A stretch of DNA of 64,000 nucleotides from Halomonas sp. QHL1 (GCF_001882345.1 NZ_MINL01000001.1:3667852-3731851); one strand, 5' to 3'. Counted from the first letter of the stretch, positions 26,173 through 35,427 are shown. Program-made: numbers and translations. Notes: generated from the sequence alone by a model not told the origin.

Positions 26173-27147
26173 ATGGATGCTGCACTCGATGTGCTGCGCA
26201 TGATTCGTTTTACCGGTGGCATCTTTCTTGATGCTGAGTTCTCCGCGCCCTGGTGTGTGGTGGCACAAGTCACTCCGGAGGATTGTCGGCCTTTCACCCC
26301 AGTGTCTCAGAGCATTCTTGCTTACCACTATGTCAGCGCCGGGCAGCTGTTATTGCAGGTAGATCACGGATTGCCGGTGGCCGTATCGGCAGGGCATATC
26401 GTATTGCTGCCGCGCAACGACCCGCACCTGCTTGGCAGTGAACTGAGTACCCGGCCCATCAGCGTGGATCATCTACTGCAGCCTACAAAGGAAGGGGGGC
26501 TGGCACAGATTGTCTATGGAGGTGGCGGCGAAACCACCCGCCTGTTGTGTGGCTTTCTGCACAGCGAGACGCCCTGTGATGCGCTGATTGGCGTGCTGCC
26601 TAAGGTGATGACGCTGGACGTGGTGGAGGGCGCGGCCAGGGCCTGGATCGAGAGCTCCTTCCGCTTTGCCGCCTCGGAACTAGCTGCCGGGTCAGTGCGC
26701 TCACCGGCGCTGCTCGCCAGGCTCGCTGAATTGCTGTTTATCGAGGCTGCGCAACTCTATCTCACCCACCTGCCGCCCGAGCAACGTGCTTGGGCTGGAG
26801 GGCTGGGCGACCCCTTCGTTAGTCGGGCGCTGGCTCAATTGCATGACTTTCCCGAACGTCAATGGACAACGCAAATGCTGGCGCGCCAAGTGGGACTCTC
26901 GCGTTCTGCCTTTGCCGGGCGTTTCACCGATTTGGTAGGTATGCCGCCGATGCGCTATCTGGCCAGGCTGCGTATGCAGGTCGCCGCCCGTCGCCTGGGC
27001 GAGTCGCTTACCCCCATCGCGCGTATCGCGTTGGAAGCGGGCTACGAGTCGGAGGCTTCTTTTAGCAAAGCGTTCAAGCGCACATTTGGAGTGCCACCCG
27101 CGGCTTGGCGACGGGAACAGCGCGCACTGGAAGAACCCGAGAACTGA
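26173..27147 (+). CDS. AraC family regulator with cupin N-terminal domain
   Basis: A 324-residue regulator. The N-terminal half (about residues 10-190) is a cupin-type sensor domain: FSAPWCVVAQV, then LAYHYVSAGQLLLQV and HIVLLPRNDPHLLG. The C-terminal hundred residues form the double HTH: WTTQMLARQVGLSRSAFAGRFTDLVGMPPMRYLARLRMQ, then IARIALEAGYESEASFSKAFKRTFGVPP. The gene is divergent from the TTC38-like gene with 167 bases between starts, suggesting it regulates that gene and itself. The effector is unknown. Confidence 0.93.
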   Translation: MDAALDVLRMIRFTGGIFLDAEFSAPWCVVAQVTPEDCRPFTPVSQSILAYHYVSAGQLLLQVDHGLPVAVSAGHIVLLPRNDPHLLGSELSTRPISVDHLLQPTKEGGLAQIVYGGGGETTRLLCGFLHSETPCDALIGVLPKVMTLDVVEGAARAWIESSFRFAASELAAGSVRSPALLARLAELLFIEAAQLYLTHLPPEQRAWAGGLGDPFVSRALAQLHDFPERQWTTQMLARQVGLSRSAFAGRFTDLVGMPPMRYLARLRMQVAARRLGESLTPIARIALEAGYESEASFSKAFKRTFGVPPAAWRREQRALEEPEN

Positions 27148-27351
27148 ACTGTATGCTCCGGCCTCCAGTCCGATTCTAGTAACCAAGTCCCAACGAGCTA
27201 CGTGATGAGCGAATGGCTTGTCAGTAACGTGGCCATCGCTTCGCATCGCCTTGTCTCATTAAGCAAGGTAGTCTGTACCTATCAAACTGCTGACATGGAT
27301 GATCCAGTGTTCAATGCTGGCCGTCAGGGGTAGTCAAATAGGCCCACTTAA

Positions 27352-29094
27352 ATGAATAAGGCATATATGAAAGCAAACGGCTCGTGGCTCGCATGGGGTG
27401 TGTTGGTAATGTTACTGACCTTTTCCAGCCTATGCGTGGCACAAACTCAAGGAGGAGAGAGCGAAAACGAACGATGGTTTACCGTCGATTCGTTAAATAC
27501 TGGGCTTGGTGAACCCCCTGAAGAAGCGAGCCGGGTAACACCACGGGAGTCGATCAGGAGTTTTCTGCAACTGACAGATCAGGGCGAGTATGAGGCCGCT
27601 GCCCATATGCTCAACCTTACCGAGTTCTCAGAAGATGAGCAACGCGAGCAAGGTGGTGAGATAGCCCGGCAACTGGCGGAAATTTTCCAGCGCGGTGAGT
27701 GGCTTAGCGTTTCTGATCTGCCAGGTCGAGAAGACGCGGTGATTGAAGATCCCACAGGCCAGAACCCTCGCGTCGGCGAGACGCGTCGAAATGTTGAGGT
27801 CTCTTCTTTGCAAGCCGATGGGGAAACCTACGATATTCGCCTGGGCCGGTATCGGGTGGGTGATCAGGAGCCGGTTTGGCTGATTATGCCGATTAGCGTG
27901 TCTTATATTCCGGCGCTCTATGAGCAATACGGCCCCTCTACGTTGGAAAGTCATATCCCCGAACGTTTTCAGGCATCGTTTGGCATTCTAAGAATATGGG
28001 AGTGGATCGCCATTCCAGTTTTCTTAGTGTTCGTTGGAATGGTCGGGTGGGGTGTTCACCGCTTGGTTGGGTTGATGTCGAAATGGCTCCCTTCCGGGGT
28101 TTCGAGCATTTTTGCCAGTCAAATTGGCATGCCAGCAGCGCTGATTGCGATGTCGCTGGTCACTCAAATGGTGTTGGATTATGTGGTGTCGTTTTCGGCG
28201 GTCGCCACCACGACCTTCCGGGTTTTGCTCATCAGTATTTTGGCATGGGGTGTCGGCACCATTGCGTTGCGCTTAGTGGATACCATTATGCTGCGTTTAA
28301 CGCGGCGTATTGTGGGCGAAATCGATGATACCAAGCCCAGGGACGAGCGCAGGCTGCTGACCTCGCTCTACGCGTTGCGCCGGATCATTATACTGATCAC
28401 CGTGACCGGTGTATCGGTTTACATATTGGGTCAGGTTCAGCTCTTCGAGACCCTCGGCTTGTCCATTCTGGCTTCTGCCAGCGTACTGGCCGTATTAGTG
28501 GGTGTGGCGGGCCAAACGGTACTTGGCAATATCCTCTCCTCATTTCAGCTGTCGTTTGCTAAACCTATTCGCATTGGCGATTTGGTAATCTTTGAAGGCG
28601 AGTGGTGCTATGTCGAAGGCATCTTTTATACCTTTATTCGGCTGAGGTCTTGGGACGAGCGACGTTTGATTGTGCCCGTCACCTATTTTACGTCTAAGCC
28701 TTTCGATAATTTGTCGGTAAAAAGTACCAAGATGTATCGGTCTTTGACGCTGACGCTTCACCTAAGTGCCGATATAAAACTGTTAAGAGATAAGTTCCTC
28801 GAAATCGCCAAAGAGGAAGAGAGCATTATCGAACACCACAAGCTGCTGTGTTACGTGACGGCACAAACAGGAACGGCGCAAACCATTACCTGTTATCTCA
28901 TGACGTCAGACCCTTTGGCGGGATGGACGGCGGAGATGAATGTACGCGAGCAGCTGTTGGCGTTTATCCGCGATAACCATCCAGAGTGGTGGCCACGTGA
29001 AATTGTGGTTATCAGTCACAACGATATCGCCCGCGGGGCGCAAGGCAAAAGCTCGGGGGAAGAGGATAGTGTTGAGGTCAAGCCATCGGAGTAG
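27352..29094 (+). CDS. MscS-family mechanosensitive ion channel
   Basis: A 580-residue member of the MscS superfamily, which gates small-solute efflux during hypo-osmotic shock. It has a signal peptide (about 1-30), a periplasmic domain of roughly 190 residues, then membrane helices at about 215-240, 258-278, 285-305 and 340-365, and the pore helix plus start of the beta domain: LASASVLAVLVGVAGQTVLGNILSSFQLSFAKPIRIGDLV. This arrangement, with a long periplasmic domain before few helices, is that of the larger MscS homologues rather than E. coli MscS itself. Starts at 27352 and 27367 are both possible. It stands alone, followed by a hairpin. Confidence 0.9.
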   Translation: MNKAYMKANGSWLAWGVLVMLLTFSSLCVAQTQGGESENERWFTVDSLNTGLGEPPEEASRVTPRESIRSFLQLTDQGEYEAAAHMLNLTEFSEDEQREQGGEIARQLAEIFQRGEWLSVSDLPGREDAVIEDPTGQNPRVGETRRNVEVSSLQADGETYDIRLGRYRVGDQEPVWLIMPISVSYIPALYEQYGPSTLESHIPERFQASFGILRIWEWIAIPVFLVFVGMVGWGVHRLVGLMSKWLPSGVSSIFASQIGMPAALIAMSLVTQMVLDYVVSFSAVATTTFRVLLISILAWGVGTIALRLVDTIMLRLTRRIVGEIDDTKPRDERRLLTSLYALRRIIILITVTGVSVYILGQVQLFETLGLSILASASVLAVLVGVAGQTVLGNILSSFQLSFAKPIRIGDLVIFEGEWCYVEGIFYTFIRLRSWDERRLIVPVTYFTSKPFDNLSVKSTKMYRSLTLTLHLSADIKLLRDKFLEIAKEEESIIEHHKLLCYVTAQTGTAQTITCYLMTSDPLAGWTAEMNVREQLLAFIRDNHPEWWPREIVVISHNDIARGAQGKSSGEEDSVEVKPSE

Positions 29095-29122
29095 AGGGTG
29101 AGGATCATTCTCCCATCCCAAA

Positions 29123-29150
29123 AGCCCATCTCGGTAGCAAAAGGTGGGCT
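29123..29150 (+). terminator. Probable terminator after the MscS gene
   Basis: AGCCCATC (29123-29130) can pair with GGTGGGCT (29143-29150) with one G-T wobble, and GATTTCTT follows. It lies 28 bases after the channel stop codon and is weaker than the other terminators in this window. Confidence 0.5.
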
Positions 29151-29194
29151 GATTTCTTAACTGGTTTATTAAGACCTCATTGAAACATCGCCTT

Positions 29195-29332
29195 TTAATG
29201 CTTCAGTTCCTCCTCTATCGTTCCTTGAGCCAAACGTTTCGCCTCTGCAAAATCTGCTTTTCCAGAGCCAAGATGCGGAATAGTTTCCACACTAAACCTG
29301 TGGCTGGAGATCATCATGAGTGGCGTACCGTT
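29195..29332 (-). pseudogene. Detached, out-of-frame C-terminus of the aas ligase domain
   Basis: In a different frame from the upstream aas gene this stretch reads NGTPLMMISS, then HRFSVETIPHLGSGKADFAE and AKRLAQ, ending at a TAA. The block IPHLGSGKADF is the A10 motif of acyl-adenylating enzymes, with the catalytic lysine, and matches the MPLLGSGKPDF terminus of E. coli Aas. It is what remains of the native C-terminus after an internal deletion of about 60 codons joined to a frame change. Confidence 0.82.
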
Positions 29333-32300
29333 GGCGAGCATAGCGGTCGATCAGGGTTAAGAAGCCGTCTTCGTCGATAAAGCCTTTATCCCCGGTTATG
29401 TACCAGCGGTGGCCATCGAGCACGTGGAGCGCCTTGGCTGTGCGGTCGGGGTCATTGAGATAGCCCTGCATAATTTGTGGGCCGCTAATCAATATCATGC
29501 CCGCCTCGCCGGTAGGTAGCTCTTCAAAGCTATCAGGGTCGACAATCTTGAAGCTGGTGCCGGGCAGCGGCATACCGACGGTGCCTACTTTGCTGCCTCG
29601 CTGTACCTGCTGATAGTGAACGCCCATGGCGTCGGGCAGATTCACCGACGCGACTGGAGCGATTTCAGTGGCGCCGTAGCCTTCGTACACAGGCTTGTGG
29701 AATTTCAACGCAAAGCTTTCGCGCACGTTTTCGTCGAGTTTCTCTGCCCCGGCAACCACCACCCTCAAGCTTTCCAGCATCAGCGGGTGTACCTTTGAGC
29801 TGCGTACGAACAGCCTTAAAAAGCTGGAGGTGCCAAACATGATAGTGGCTTTGTGCTTGGCAATAGCGCCCGCAATGCCTGGGGCATCGGTGGGGTCGGC
29901 GTGGCACACCAGCGGCAGCCCTTCAATCAGCGGTAACAGCTGGGTAACCGTGAGGCCAAAGGCGTGGAACAGCGGCAGTGAACCCATTACAACGTCGTTG
30001 CTCTGAGTGTTGAGTACATCGGAGGTCTGCTTGATATTGGCCATCAGGTTGCGGTGGCTCAGCATCACACCCTTGGGTTCGCCTTCGCTTCCGCTTGAGA
30101 ACAGGATGGCGGCAGTGGCGTCGGCATCGTGGCCGTGGCAGAAGCAACGTTGTATTAGCCACGTCGGCAATATCCTCACCGCAAGCCAAGTGCTCAAACG
30201 TTCAGCACGGCCAATCGTGGCCTGCAGGTCTTCTAAAAAGACCATCTGCTTCCCGCCAAGTAATTGGCGAACGTCGAGCTCGCGCTGTTCAAGCTTCTCC
30301 ACAAAGCGCTGCGAGGTGAAGACGGTGGTAATTTCTGCCTGGGAAAGGGCAGAGGTCAGCGCTTCGTGGTCGGCGGTGTAATTAAGATTCACCACCGTTT
30401 TACCCGCTAGCAGCGTCGCCATATTGGCGATAACACCGGCGCTGCTGGTAGGTAGCAGCAGGCCAACATTCTGCCCGGGGTTGAGTTTGCGAATACGTTT
30501 TGCCATCAGCAGGCTGGCGGTGAGCGCTTGGCTTGCGTTGAGTGGGCGGCCCAGCGTATCGGCCAGGGCCAGATCGCTAGGGCGGCGCTTAACGCTCTGA
30601 ATCCAGGCTTTAGGCAGGGTGGGTAGCTCGCCCATGGCCCGTTGCCAAGAGCGGGTAGCCTGCTCAAAAATGCGCCGTTTAAGCACATCGGCAGAAGTGT
30701 CCTTGGGCAGCGGCTTGCCAAAAGCGACCACTACCGAGCGGTGGAATGGCGAATTGCGCAACTCTTTAAGCTTGCTGGATGAGCGAGAGAACTGGCTGCC
30801 CCATAGGCCACGCAGGTAGAAAGGGACAATTTTGACATCAGGGTTTGCCATGTCACAGGCGCGCTCGTAACCACGACGGAATTCGCCTAGTTGACCAGTG
30901 CGGCTGATCGCCCCTTCAGGAAAGATGCACACCACCTCGCCTGCATTGAGCTGTTCAGCGACATCGGCCAAGGCCTTTTCGGCACCGCTGCCGCGCTCAA
31001 TGGGAATACACCCCAGGGCTTTGAAGAACCAGCGTAGATACCAGCGCTGATAAACCGATCTGAGCATTACAAAGCGCACTGGTCGAGGGCTGGCGATCTG
31101 GACCATGGCCCAATCCACCCAGCTGATATGGTTGCCCAATAGCAGCACACCGCCCTGAGCGGGCAGGTTCTGCAAGCCATGGACGTCTACACGATAGCGG
31201 CGTGTCAGCAGGAAACTCAACAGAAAGCGCACCAAGCTTTGGGGTAGCTTAACAATGGTGTAACCGCCGCCCACCATGGCCACGGTAGCGATCAGTAGCA
31301 GCAGATAGTGGCTATTAACGCCCGCCAACGCGAATAGCGCCGTGAGCACCAAAAAGCCCAGCATGGCGATGTTTTGAATCCAGTTATTGGCGGCCAGCAC
31401 GGTGCCTAGCTCGTTGTCGGCGGCGTGAAACTGAATCAGCGCGTTAAGCGGCACGATGAAAAGCCCACCCATGATGCCGATAAACACAAAGTTCAGCGCT
31501 TGGCTAACGGGCGTGGTTAACAGCGGCAAGCACCATAAACCAATCGCCACACCAACAGCGCCGACGGGGATTAAGCCGGTTTCAATACGGTTGTGGGAAA
31601 GCCTACTGGCCAATAGGGAGCCAAGCGCAATCCCGATGCCACTCGCGGCGAGAATACTCTGGAGCACTAAGGTGTTATCGATACTTAGTGCATCTTTGGC
31701 ATAAGCGGGAAAGGCGGCCAGCAGCACTTGGCCCACTGACCAAAAGGTGGCAAGGCCGATAATGGAGAGCCTGATGACAGGCTGACGAGCGATAATCCGC
31801 AGGTTATCTTTCAGGGCGGCGCCCTTAATGTAGCGCTGCCAGGTCAGCGGCGACGCTGATCGAGTGGATGCATCAAGCGGAAGGCGGTAAAGCGTCACCA
31901 CCTGGAGAACGCTATTGAGTACCAACAGCCAGCCCAGAGGGGCTATTTGGCGCAACAGCTGCGCTGGGGTTTGATCTTCCGGTGAGACCCAGGTCTCAAA
32001 TAGCGCGGTAAACGCCACGGTGCCCGCTAGAATGGCGCCAATCGTAACGGCCTGGATCAGCCCGTTGGCTTCCGCCAAACGCGGCTTGCCGAACAACCCT
32101 TTTACCAAGCCGTATTTGGCAGGGGAGTAAAAGGCCGATTGAATCGCCAGCAGTAGCGTCATGGCGAACGCCAGCCAAAACCACCCTTGGTAGTAGGCGG
32201 CGGTGATGCCCAGTGAAACCGCCACGGCGGCCCAGGCCGATATACGCAGAACGCGTACCTTGGGGTGGCTGTCAGCCACATGTCCCGCCGGGCTAAACAG

Positions 32301-32483
32301 TAAAATAAACGGCAGCAGGATAAGCCCGTTGACCAGTGCGGTGAGTACGACCTGTGCTTCGCCATCGTAACTTTTGAAGATCGTGTTCTGAATGACGATC
32401 TTGTGGCCTAGATCCACAAAGGCATTGAGAAAAATAGCGATCAAGTAGGGCCAAGCGCCCTTCAAGTGCAGCAGTCGATGCAT
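29292..32483 (-). CDS. aas: Fused LplT-type transporter, acyltransferase and acyl-ACP ligase (Aas), C-terminus truncated
   Basis: A 1063-residue fusion acting in lysophospholipid recycling at the inner membrane. Residues 1-420 are an MFS flippase of the LplT type with 11-12 helices. About 430-640 is a PlsC-type acyltransferase with NHISWVDW (the HX4D motif) and FPEGAISRTG. About 660-1063 is the ligase domain, with ILFSSGSEGEPKGVMLSHRN, then YEGYGATE and YITGDKGFIDEDGFLTLIDRYAR. After DRYAR the frame runs into QRYATHDDLQPQV and stops, instead of the FAK-GGEM-type continuation. The A10 lysine segment survives downstream in another frame. Flippase and acyltransferase should work; acyl-ACP synthetase activity is probably lost. 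GAGG precedes the ATG. Confidence 0.88.
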   Translation of the reverse strand: MHRLLHLKGAWPYLIAIFLNAFVDLGHKIVIQNTIFKSYDGEAQVVLTALVNGLILLPFILLFSPAGHVADSHPKVRVLRISAWAAVAVSLGITAAYYQGWFWLAFAMTLLLAIQSAFYSPAKYGLVKGLFGKPRLAEANGLIQAVTIGAILAGTVAFTALFETWVSPEDQTPAQLLRQIAPLGWLLVLNSVLQVVTLYRLPLDASTRSASPLTWQRYIKGAALKDNLRIIARQPVIRLSIIGLATFWSVGQVLLAAFPAYAKDALSIDNTLVLQSILAASGIGIALGSLLASRLSHNRIETGLIPVGAVGVAIGLWCLPLLTTPVSQALNFVFIGIMGGLFIVPLNALIQFHAADNELGTVLAANNWIQNIAMLGFLVLTALFALAGVNSHYLLLLIATVAMVGGGYTIVKLPQSLVRFLLSFLLTRRYRVDVHGLQNLPAQGGVLLLGNHISWVDWAMVQIASPRPVRFVMLRSVYQRWYLRWFFKALGCIPIERGSGAEKALADVAEQLNAGEVVCIFPEGAISRTGQLGEFRRGYERACDMANPDVKIVPFYLRGLWGSQFSRSSSKLKELRNSPFHRSVVVAFGKPLPKDTSADVLKRRIFEQATRSWQRAMGELPTLPKAWIQSVKRRPSDLALADTLGRPLNASQALTASLLMAKRIRKLNPGQNVGLLLPTSSAGVIANMATLLAGKTVVNLNYTADHEALTSALSQAEITTVFTSQRFVEKLEQRELDVRQLLGGKQMVFLEDLQATIGRAERLSTWLAVRILPTWLIQRCFCHGHDADATAAILFSSGSEGEPKGVMLSHRNLMANIKQTSDVLNTQSNDVVMGSLPLFHAFGLTVTQLLPLIEGLPLVCHADPTDAPGIAGAIAKHKATIMFGTSSFLRLFVRSSKVHPLMLESLRVVVAGAEKLDENVRESFALKFHKPVYEGYGATEIAPVASVNLPDAMGVHYQQVQRGSKVGTVGMPLPGTSFKIVDPDSFEELPTGEAGMILISGPQIMQGYLNDPDRTAKALHVLDGHRWYITGDKGFIDEDGFLTLIDRYARQRYATHDDLQPQV

Positions 32484-32585
32484 GGTGTGTTAGCCTCTAG
32501 CGTGTTTGAGCGTCATCGCATTCTCTAAGCAGTACTTTCTTGGCCACTTTTTATCCACTATCTCTTAATTAATGATAAAACGCCT

Positions 32586-33467
32586 ATGAGCATAAGCCCT
32601 TTTCAATCACTGGCCTGCCCGCTGGACGGCGAGCCGCTTTACTTGGAAGGCAGTACCTGGCGCTGTACCGCTGGGCATAATCCATCAAAACACAGCTTTG
32701 ATATCGCTAAGCAGGGCTACGTTAACCTGTTGCCTGTGCAGCAAAAGCGCTCCCACGACCCAGGTGATAGCAAGGCGATGGTCGCTGCCCGGCAGCGCTT
32801 TCTTAACGCTGGGCATTACCAACCCATTGCGGAGGCGGTTAGTAATGCGGTGTTGAGCCATGCCGTAGTTCAATCGGCAGGCCACCCGCCGTTTAGCTGC
32901 CTGGATGCGGGCTGCGGTGAAGGTTACTACCTTCGCCAATTAGCTCACGCGGCGTCTTCCTCACCGTCACTTTCGCTGATGGGGCTAGATATTTCTAAAT
33001 GGGCGGTATTGGCCGCAGCAAAGCAAGATGCTAAACAGACACCGCTAAGCAGCTGGGTCGTAGGCAGTAATGCGCACTTGCCGGTGCAGTCAGGAACGCT
33101 GGATAGCGTGCTGTGTATGTTTGGCTTTCCGGTGGTTAGCGAGTTTGCCCGTGTACTGAAAGCCCATGGCGTCTTGCTGCAAGTTGAGGCTGGGCCTAAT
33201 CACTTGCGGGAACTGCGGGAGATTATCTATCCCACGTTAAAAGCCGAGCGTTCGAGTGAGACGGAAGTACCCGAAGGCTTTACTCACCATAGCAGCGAGA
33301 GAGTAAGCTACTCACTTGCACTCAATGGAAGTGACGAAATTGCCGATCTATTGGCGATGACCCCGCATCTATACCGGGCTAGCGCCGAAGGGCGTGCTCG
33401 CGCAGCGGCGCTTGAGACGCTGGTAGTGACGGTGGATGCACGAATAGTCATGTATACGCGAATATAA
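32586..33467 (+). CDS. rlmA: 23S rRNA (guanine-N1)-methyltransferase RlmA family
   Basis: A 293-residue S-adenosylmethionine-dependent methyltransferase that in E. coli modifies G745 of 23S rRNA. The family opening is visible: an N-terminal zinc-binding region, then FDIAKQGYVNLLPVQQKRSHDPGDSKAMVAARQRFL, then the AdoMet motif LDAGCGEGYY near residues 105-114. One of the four zinc ligands seems altered: E. coli has CPLC, while here it reads CPLD, with C11, C27 and H31 retained. That may weaken or change zinc binding. It is divergent from the lplT-aas fusion. The product is 20-30 residues longer than E. coli RlmA because of an insertion after the AdoMet motif. Confidence 0.92.
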   Translation: MSISPFQSLACPLDGEPLYLEGSTWRCTAGHNPSKHSFDIAKQGYVNLLPVQQKRSHDPGDSKAMVAARQRFLNAGHYQPIAEAVSNAVLSHAVVQSAGHPPFSCLDAGCGEGYYLRQLAHAASSSPSLSLMGLDISKWAVLAAAKQDAKQTPLSSWVVGSNAHLPVQSGTLDSVLCMFGFPVVSEFARVLKAHGVLLQVEAGPNHLRELREIIYPTLKAERSSETEVPEGFTHHSSERVSYSLALNGSDEIADLLAMTPHLYRASAEGRARAAALETLVVTVDARIVMYTRI

Positions 33468-33506
33468 CAGGATGGCGCAAACGCAACTTTAGCAAGTTCC
33501 AGACAC

Positions 33507-33556
33507 AACAAAGCCCGCATAAGCGGGCCTTGTTATTCGAACCTCGAAAGGTTCGA
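33507..33556. terminator. Two adjacent hairpins between rlmA and the cold-shock gene
   Basis: The first stem pairs AACAA(A)GCCCGC with GCGGGC(C)TTGTT across ATAA (33507-33534). The second is a perfect eight-base stem TCGAACCT/AGGTTCGA with a CGAA loop (33537-33556). They separate the convergent rlmA and csp genes and probably terminate both. Confidence 0.75.
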
Positions 33557-33593
33557 GCAAATTCTAAAGTGCTATGTCTTAAAAGACTTAGGC

Positions 33594-33800
33594 TTAGGAG
33601 ATTTGCTTGATGTTTGAAGCCTGAAGGCCTTTCTTACCCTGGGTAACGTCAAAAGAAACGTTAGCGCCTTCTTGCAGGGTTTTGAAGCCGTCTGCTTGAA
33701 TTTCAGAGAAATGGGCAAATAGGTCATCGCCGCCGTCAGAAGGAGCAATGAAACCGAAGCCTTTAGTATCGTTGAACCACTTAACTGTGCCAGTAGACAT
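33594..33800 (-). CDS. Cold-shock protein (CspA family)
   Basis: A 68-residue single cold-shock domain that binds single-stranded RNA and DNA and acts as an RNA chaperone. [20 protein letters not shown] contains RNP1 (KGFGFI). RNP2 reads LFAHF in place of the usual VFVHF. An AAAGGA ribosome site precedes the ATG by eight bases. Upstream on its strand lies over 270 bases without a gene, room for the long structured leader typical of cold-induced csp mRNAs, including three copies of a GTGTACGA-type repeat. Confidence 0.96.
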   Translation of the reverse strand: MSTGTVKWFNDTKGFGFIAPSDGGDDLFAHFSEIQADGFKTLQEGANVSFDVTQGKKGLQASNIKQIS

Positions 33801-34132
33801 AATAAAATCCTTTCGCGCAAAGCGCTTAGTAAAGTTCCTGGTATCACCCAGATTAATAGCGGATAAAACAAGGAATACAATTACAGGCTTGCCGAAAGAT
33901 CTCGTACACGTCTATCTCGTACATTTCTAAATCTTTTTCGTACACTTCTGAAACCATGCTTGCTTGCTAACCAACTGGCGCCACAGTGTCATGAAATGTA
34001 GCGCGTGTCAAAACCTTTCATGTTTATTTGCCTCTATCCCTTTTGCCTCTGACCTCTTGAGCATGCATTTAGTGTGTGGTGTACGCTTACCAAATTAGAC
34101 CTACCAACTTCTTTAAACCTGTAGGGGTTCAA
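33801..34132. other. Intergenic region: csp leader and divergent symporter promoter
   Basis: This 332-base stretch holds the upstream regions of two divergent genes. On the plus strand TCGTACAC/T occurs three times, at 33902, 33917 and 33938. The csp ribosome site (33803-33818, minus strand) and GTAGGGG before the symporter ATG are visible. No further gene was seen. Confidence 0.6.
33902..33945. repeat. Three TCGTACA(C/T) repeats upstream of csp
   Basis: TCGTACAC (33902-33909), TCGTACAT (33917-33924) and TCGTACAC (33938-33945) are spaced 15 and 21 bases apart start to start. They could be operator sites or part of the csp leader. Confidence 0.6.
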
Positions 34133-35392
34133 ATGACTCGTATATGGAAGGCCTATGCTCAGGCATCGTTGATTTTACGCGTCACTGTTGCGCTGGTGCT
34201 GGGTGTTGTCGTCGGGCTTATGGGCGGTGAAACAGTGGCTGCTTGGCTGGCACCGCTGGGTGACCTGCTGCTACGGCTGCTTACTTTTCTGATTGTACCC
34301 ATTGTGCTGTTTACGCTAATGGTGGGGGTGAATCAGTCCCGCGAGGGCAGTGCTGGTCGCGTGGGCGGTAAGGTGTTCGGCTATTATCTCGTCTCTTCAG
34401 CGCTGGCGATTATGGTGGGCTTAGCTGTTGCCACGCTGTTTAGCCCCGGTAGCGGTATGACGTTGGATGAGAGCGCCAGTTTCTCAGTGCCTGAGAATCC
34501 AGGTGTTGTCGATACGCTGCTGAATATAGTGCCGGATAATATTATCGGTGCGTTTGCCGAACTCAATATGCTTGGCATTATTTTTACGGCGCTGGTGTTT
34601 GGCATCGCGCTGCTAAAAATGCGCCAATCGGAGCGACAGCATGCCATGGGTGAACGCCTTTATGGAGTGATTGAATCGCTAAATGAGGTCACTCTAAAAG
34701 TGATGTCGGGGGTATTGCACTACGTGCCCATCGGCGTGTTTGCGATTGTTGCCGAAACGGTGAACCAACAGGGTTTGGAAACGCTGCTCTCACTGGGCGA
34801 TATGGTGGTTGTACTGTATATCGCTCTGGCAACCCAGCTGCTGATTTATTGCGGCATCATGCGGCTGTTTAGCGTTAAGCTGCGCACCTTTTTCCGCGAG
34901 GCCCGTACACCGATGGCGACGGCGTTTGCCACCCAAAGCAGCTCGGGTACGTTACCGCTGACGGTTAATGCTGCCCACCGCTTAGGAATTCCCAAAAGCA
35001 TCTATGGTTTTAGTCTGCCGTTAGGGGCTACTTTAAATATGGATGGGGCGGCGATTCGTATCGCCATCTCGGCGGTATTTGCCGCCAACGTGATTGGTGC
35101 ACCGCTGGACTTTATCAGCATGGTGCAAATAGTGCTGATCGGCACGTTAGTGTCAGTGGGCACGGCGGGGGTGCCGGGGGCCGGTATCATAATGATTGCC
35201 ACTGTATTTGCTCAAGTGGGTCTGCCAATTGAAACCGTCGCGCTACTCACCGCGATTGATGCACTGGTGGGGATGGGGTGCACGGCGCTGAACGTGACAG
35301 GCGACTTGGTAGGCACCTCCGTGATAGCCCGTAGTGAAGGAGAGGAGTTGCAAGAAGAGTTTGTCGAAGAAGCCGCAGTGGTAAAGGGGTAA
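34133..35392 (+). CDS. Dicarboxylate/amino acid:cation symporter (SLC1/DAACS family)
   Basis: A 419-residue secondary transporter with eight membrane helices and two re-entrant loops that takes up acidic amino acids or C4-dicarboxylates with H+ or Na+. Family motifs are clear: ATQSSSGTLPLTVNAA (first hairpin loop, serine-rich), then GATLNMDGAAI (substrate/cation site in helix 7) and GTAGVPGAG (second hairpin). In helix 8, DALVGMGCTALNVTGDLVGTSVIAR fits. The frame opens at 34076, but GTAGGGG precedes the ATG at 34133, which gives the usual N-terminus. It is followed after 35 bases by the deaminase gene, possibly in the same transcript. Confidence 0.93.
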   Translation: MTRIWKAYAQASLILRVTVALVLGVVVGLMGGETVAAWLAPLGDLLLRLLTFLIVPIVLFTLMVGVNQSREGSAGRVGGKVFGYYLVSSALAIMVGLAVATLFSPGSGMTLDESASFSVPENPGVVDTLLNIVPDNIIGAFAELNMLGIIFTALVFGIALLKMRQSERQHAMGERLYGVIESLNEVTLKVMSGVLHYVPIGVFAIVAETVNQQGLETLLSLGDMVVVLYIALATQLLIYCGIMRLFSVKLRTFFREARTPMATAFATQSSSGTLPLTVNAAHRLGIPKSIYGFSLPLGATLNMDGAAIRIAISAVFAANVIGAPLDFISMVQIVLIGTLVSVGTAGVPGAGIIMIATVFAQVGLPIETVALLTAIDALVGMGCTALNVTGDLVGTSVIARSEGEELQEEFVEEAAVVKG

Positions 35393-35427
35393 ATGCAGTA
35401 GGCGAATCACGACTATAAGGAGCGCCC

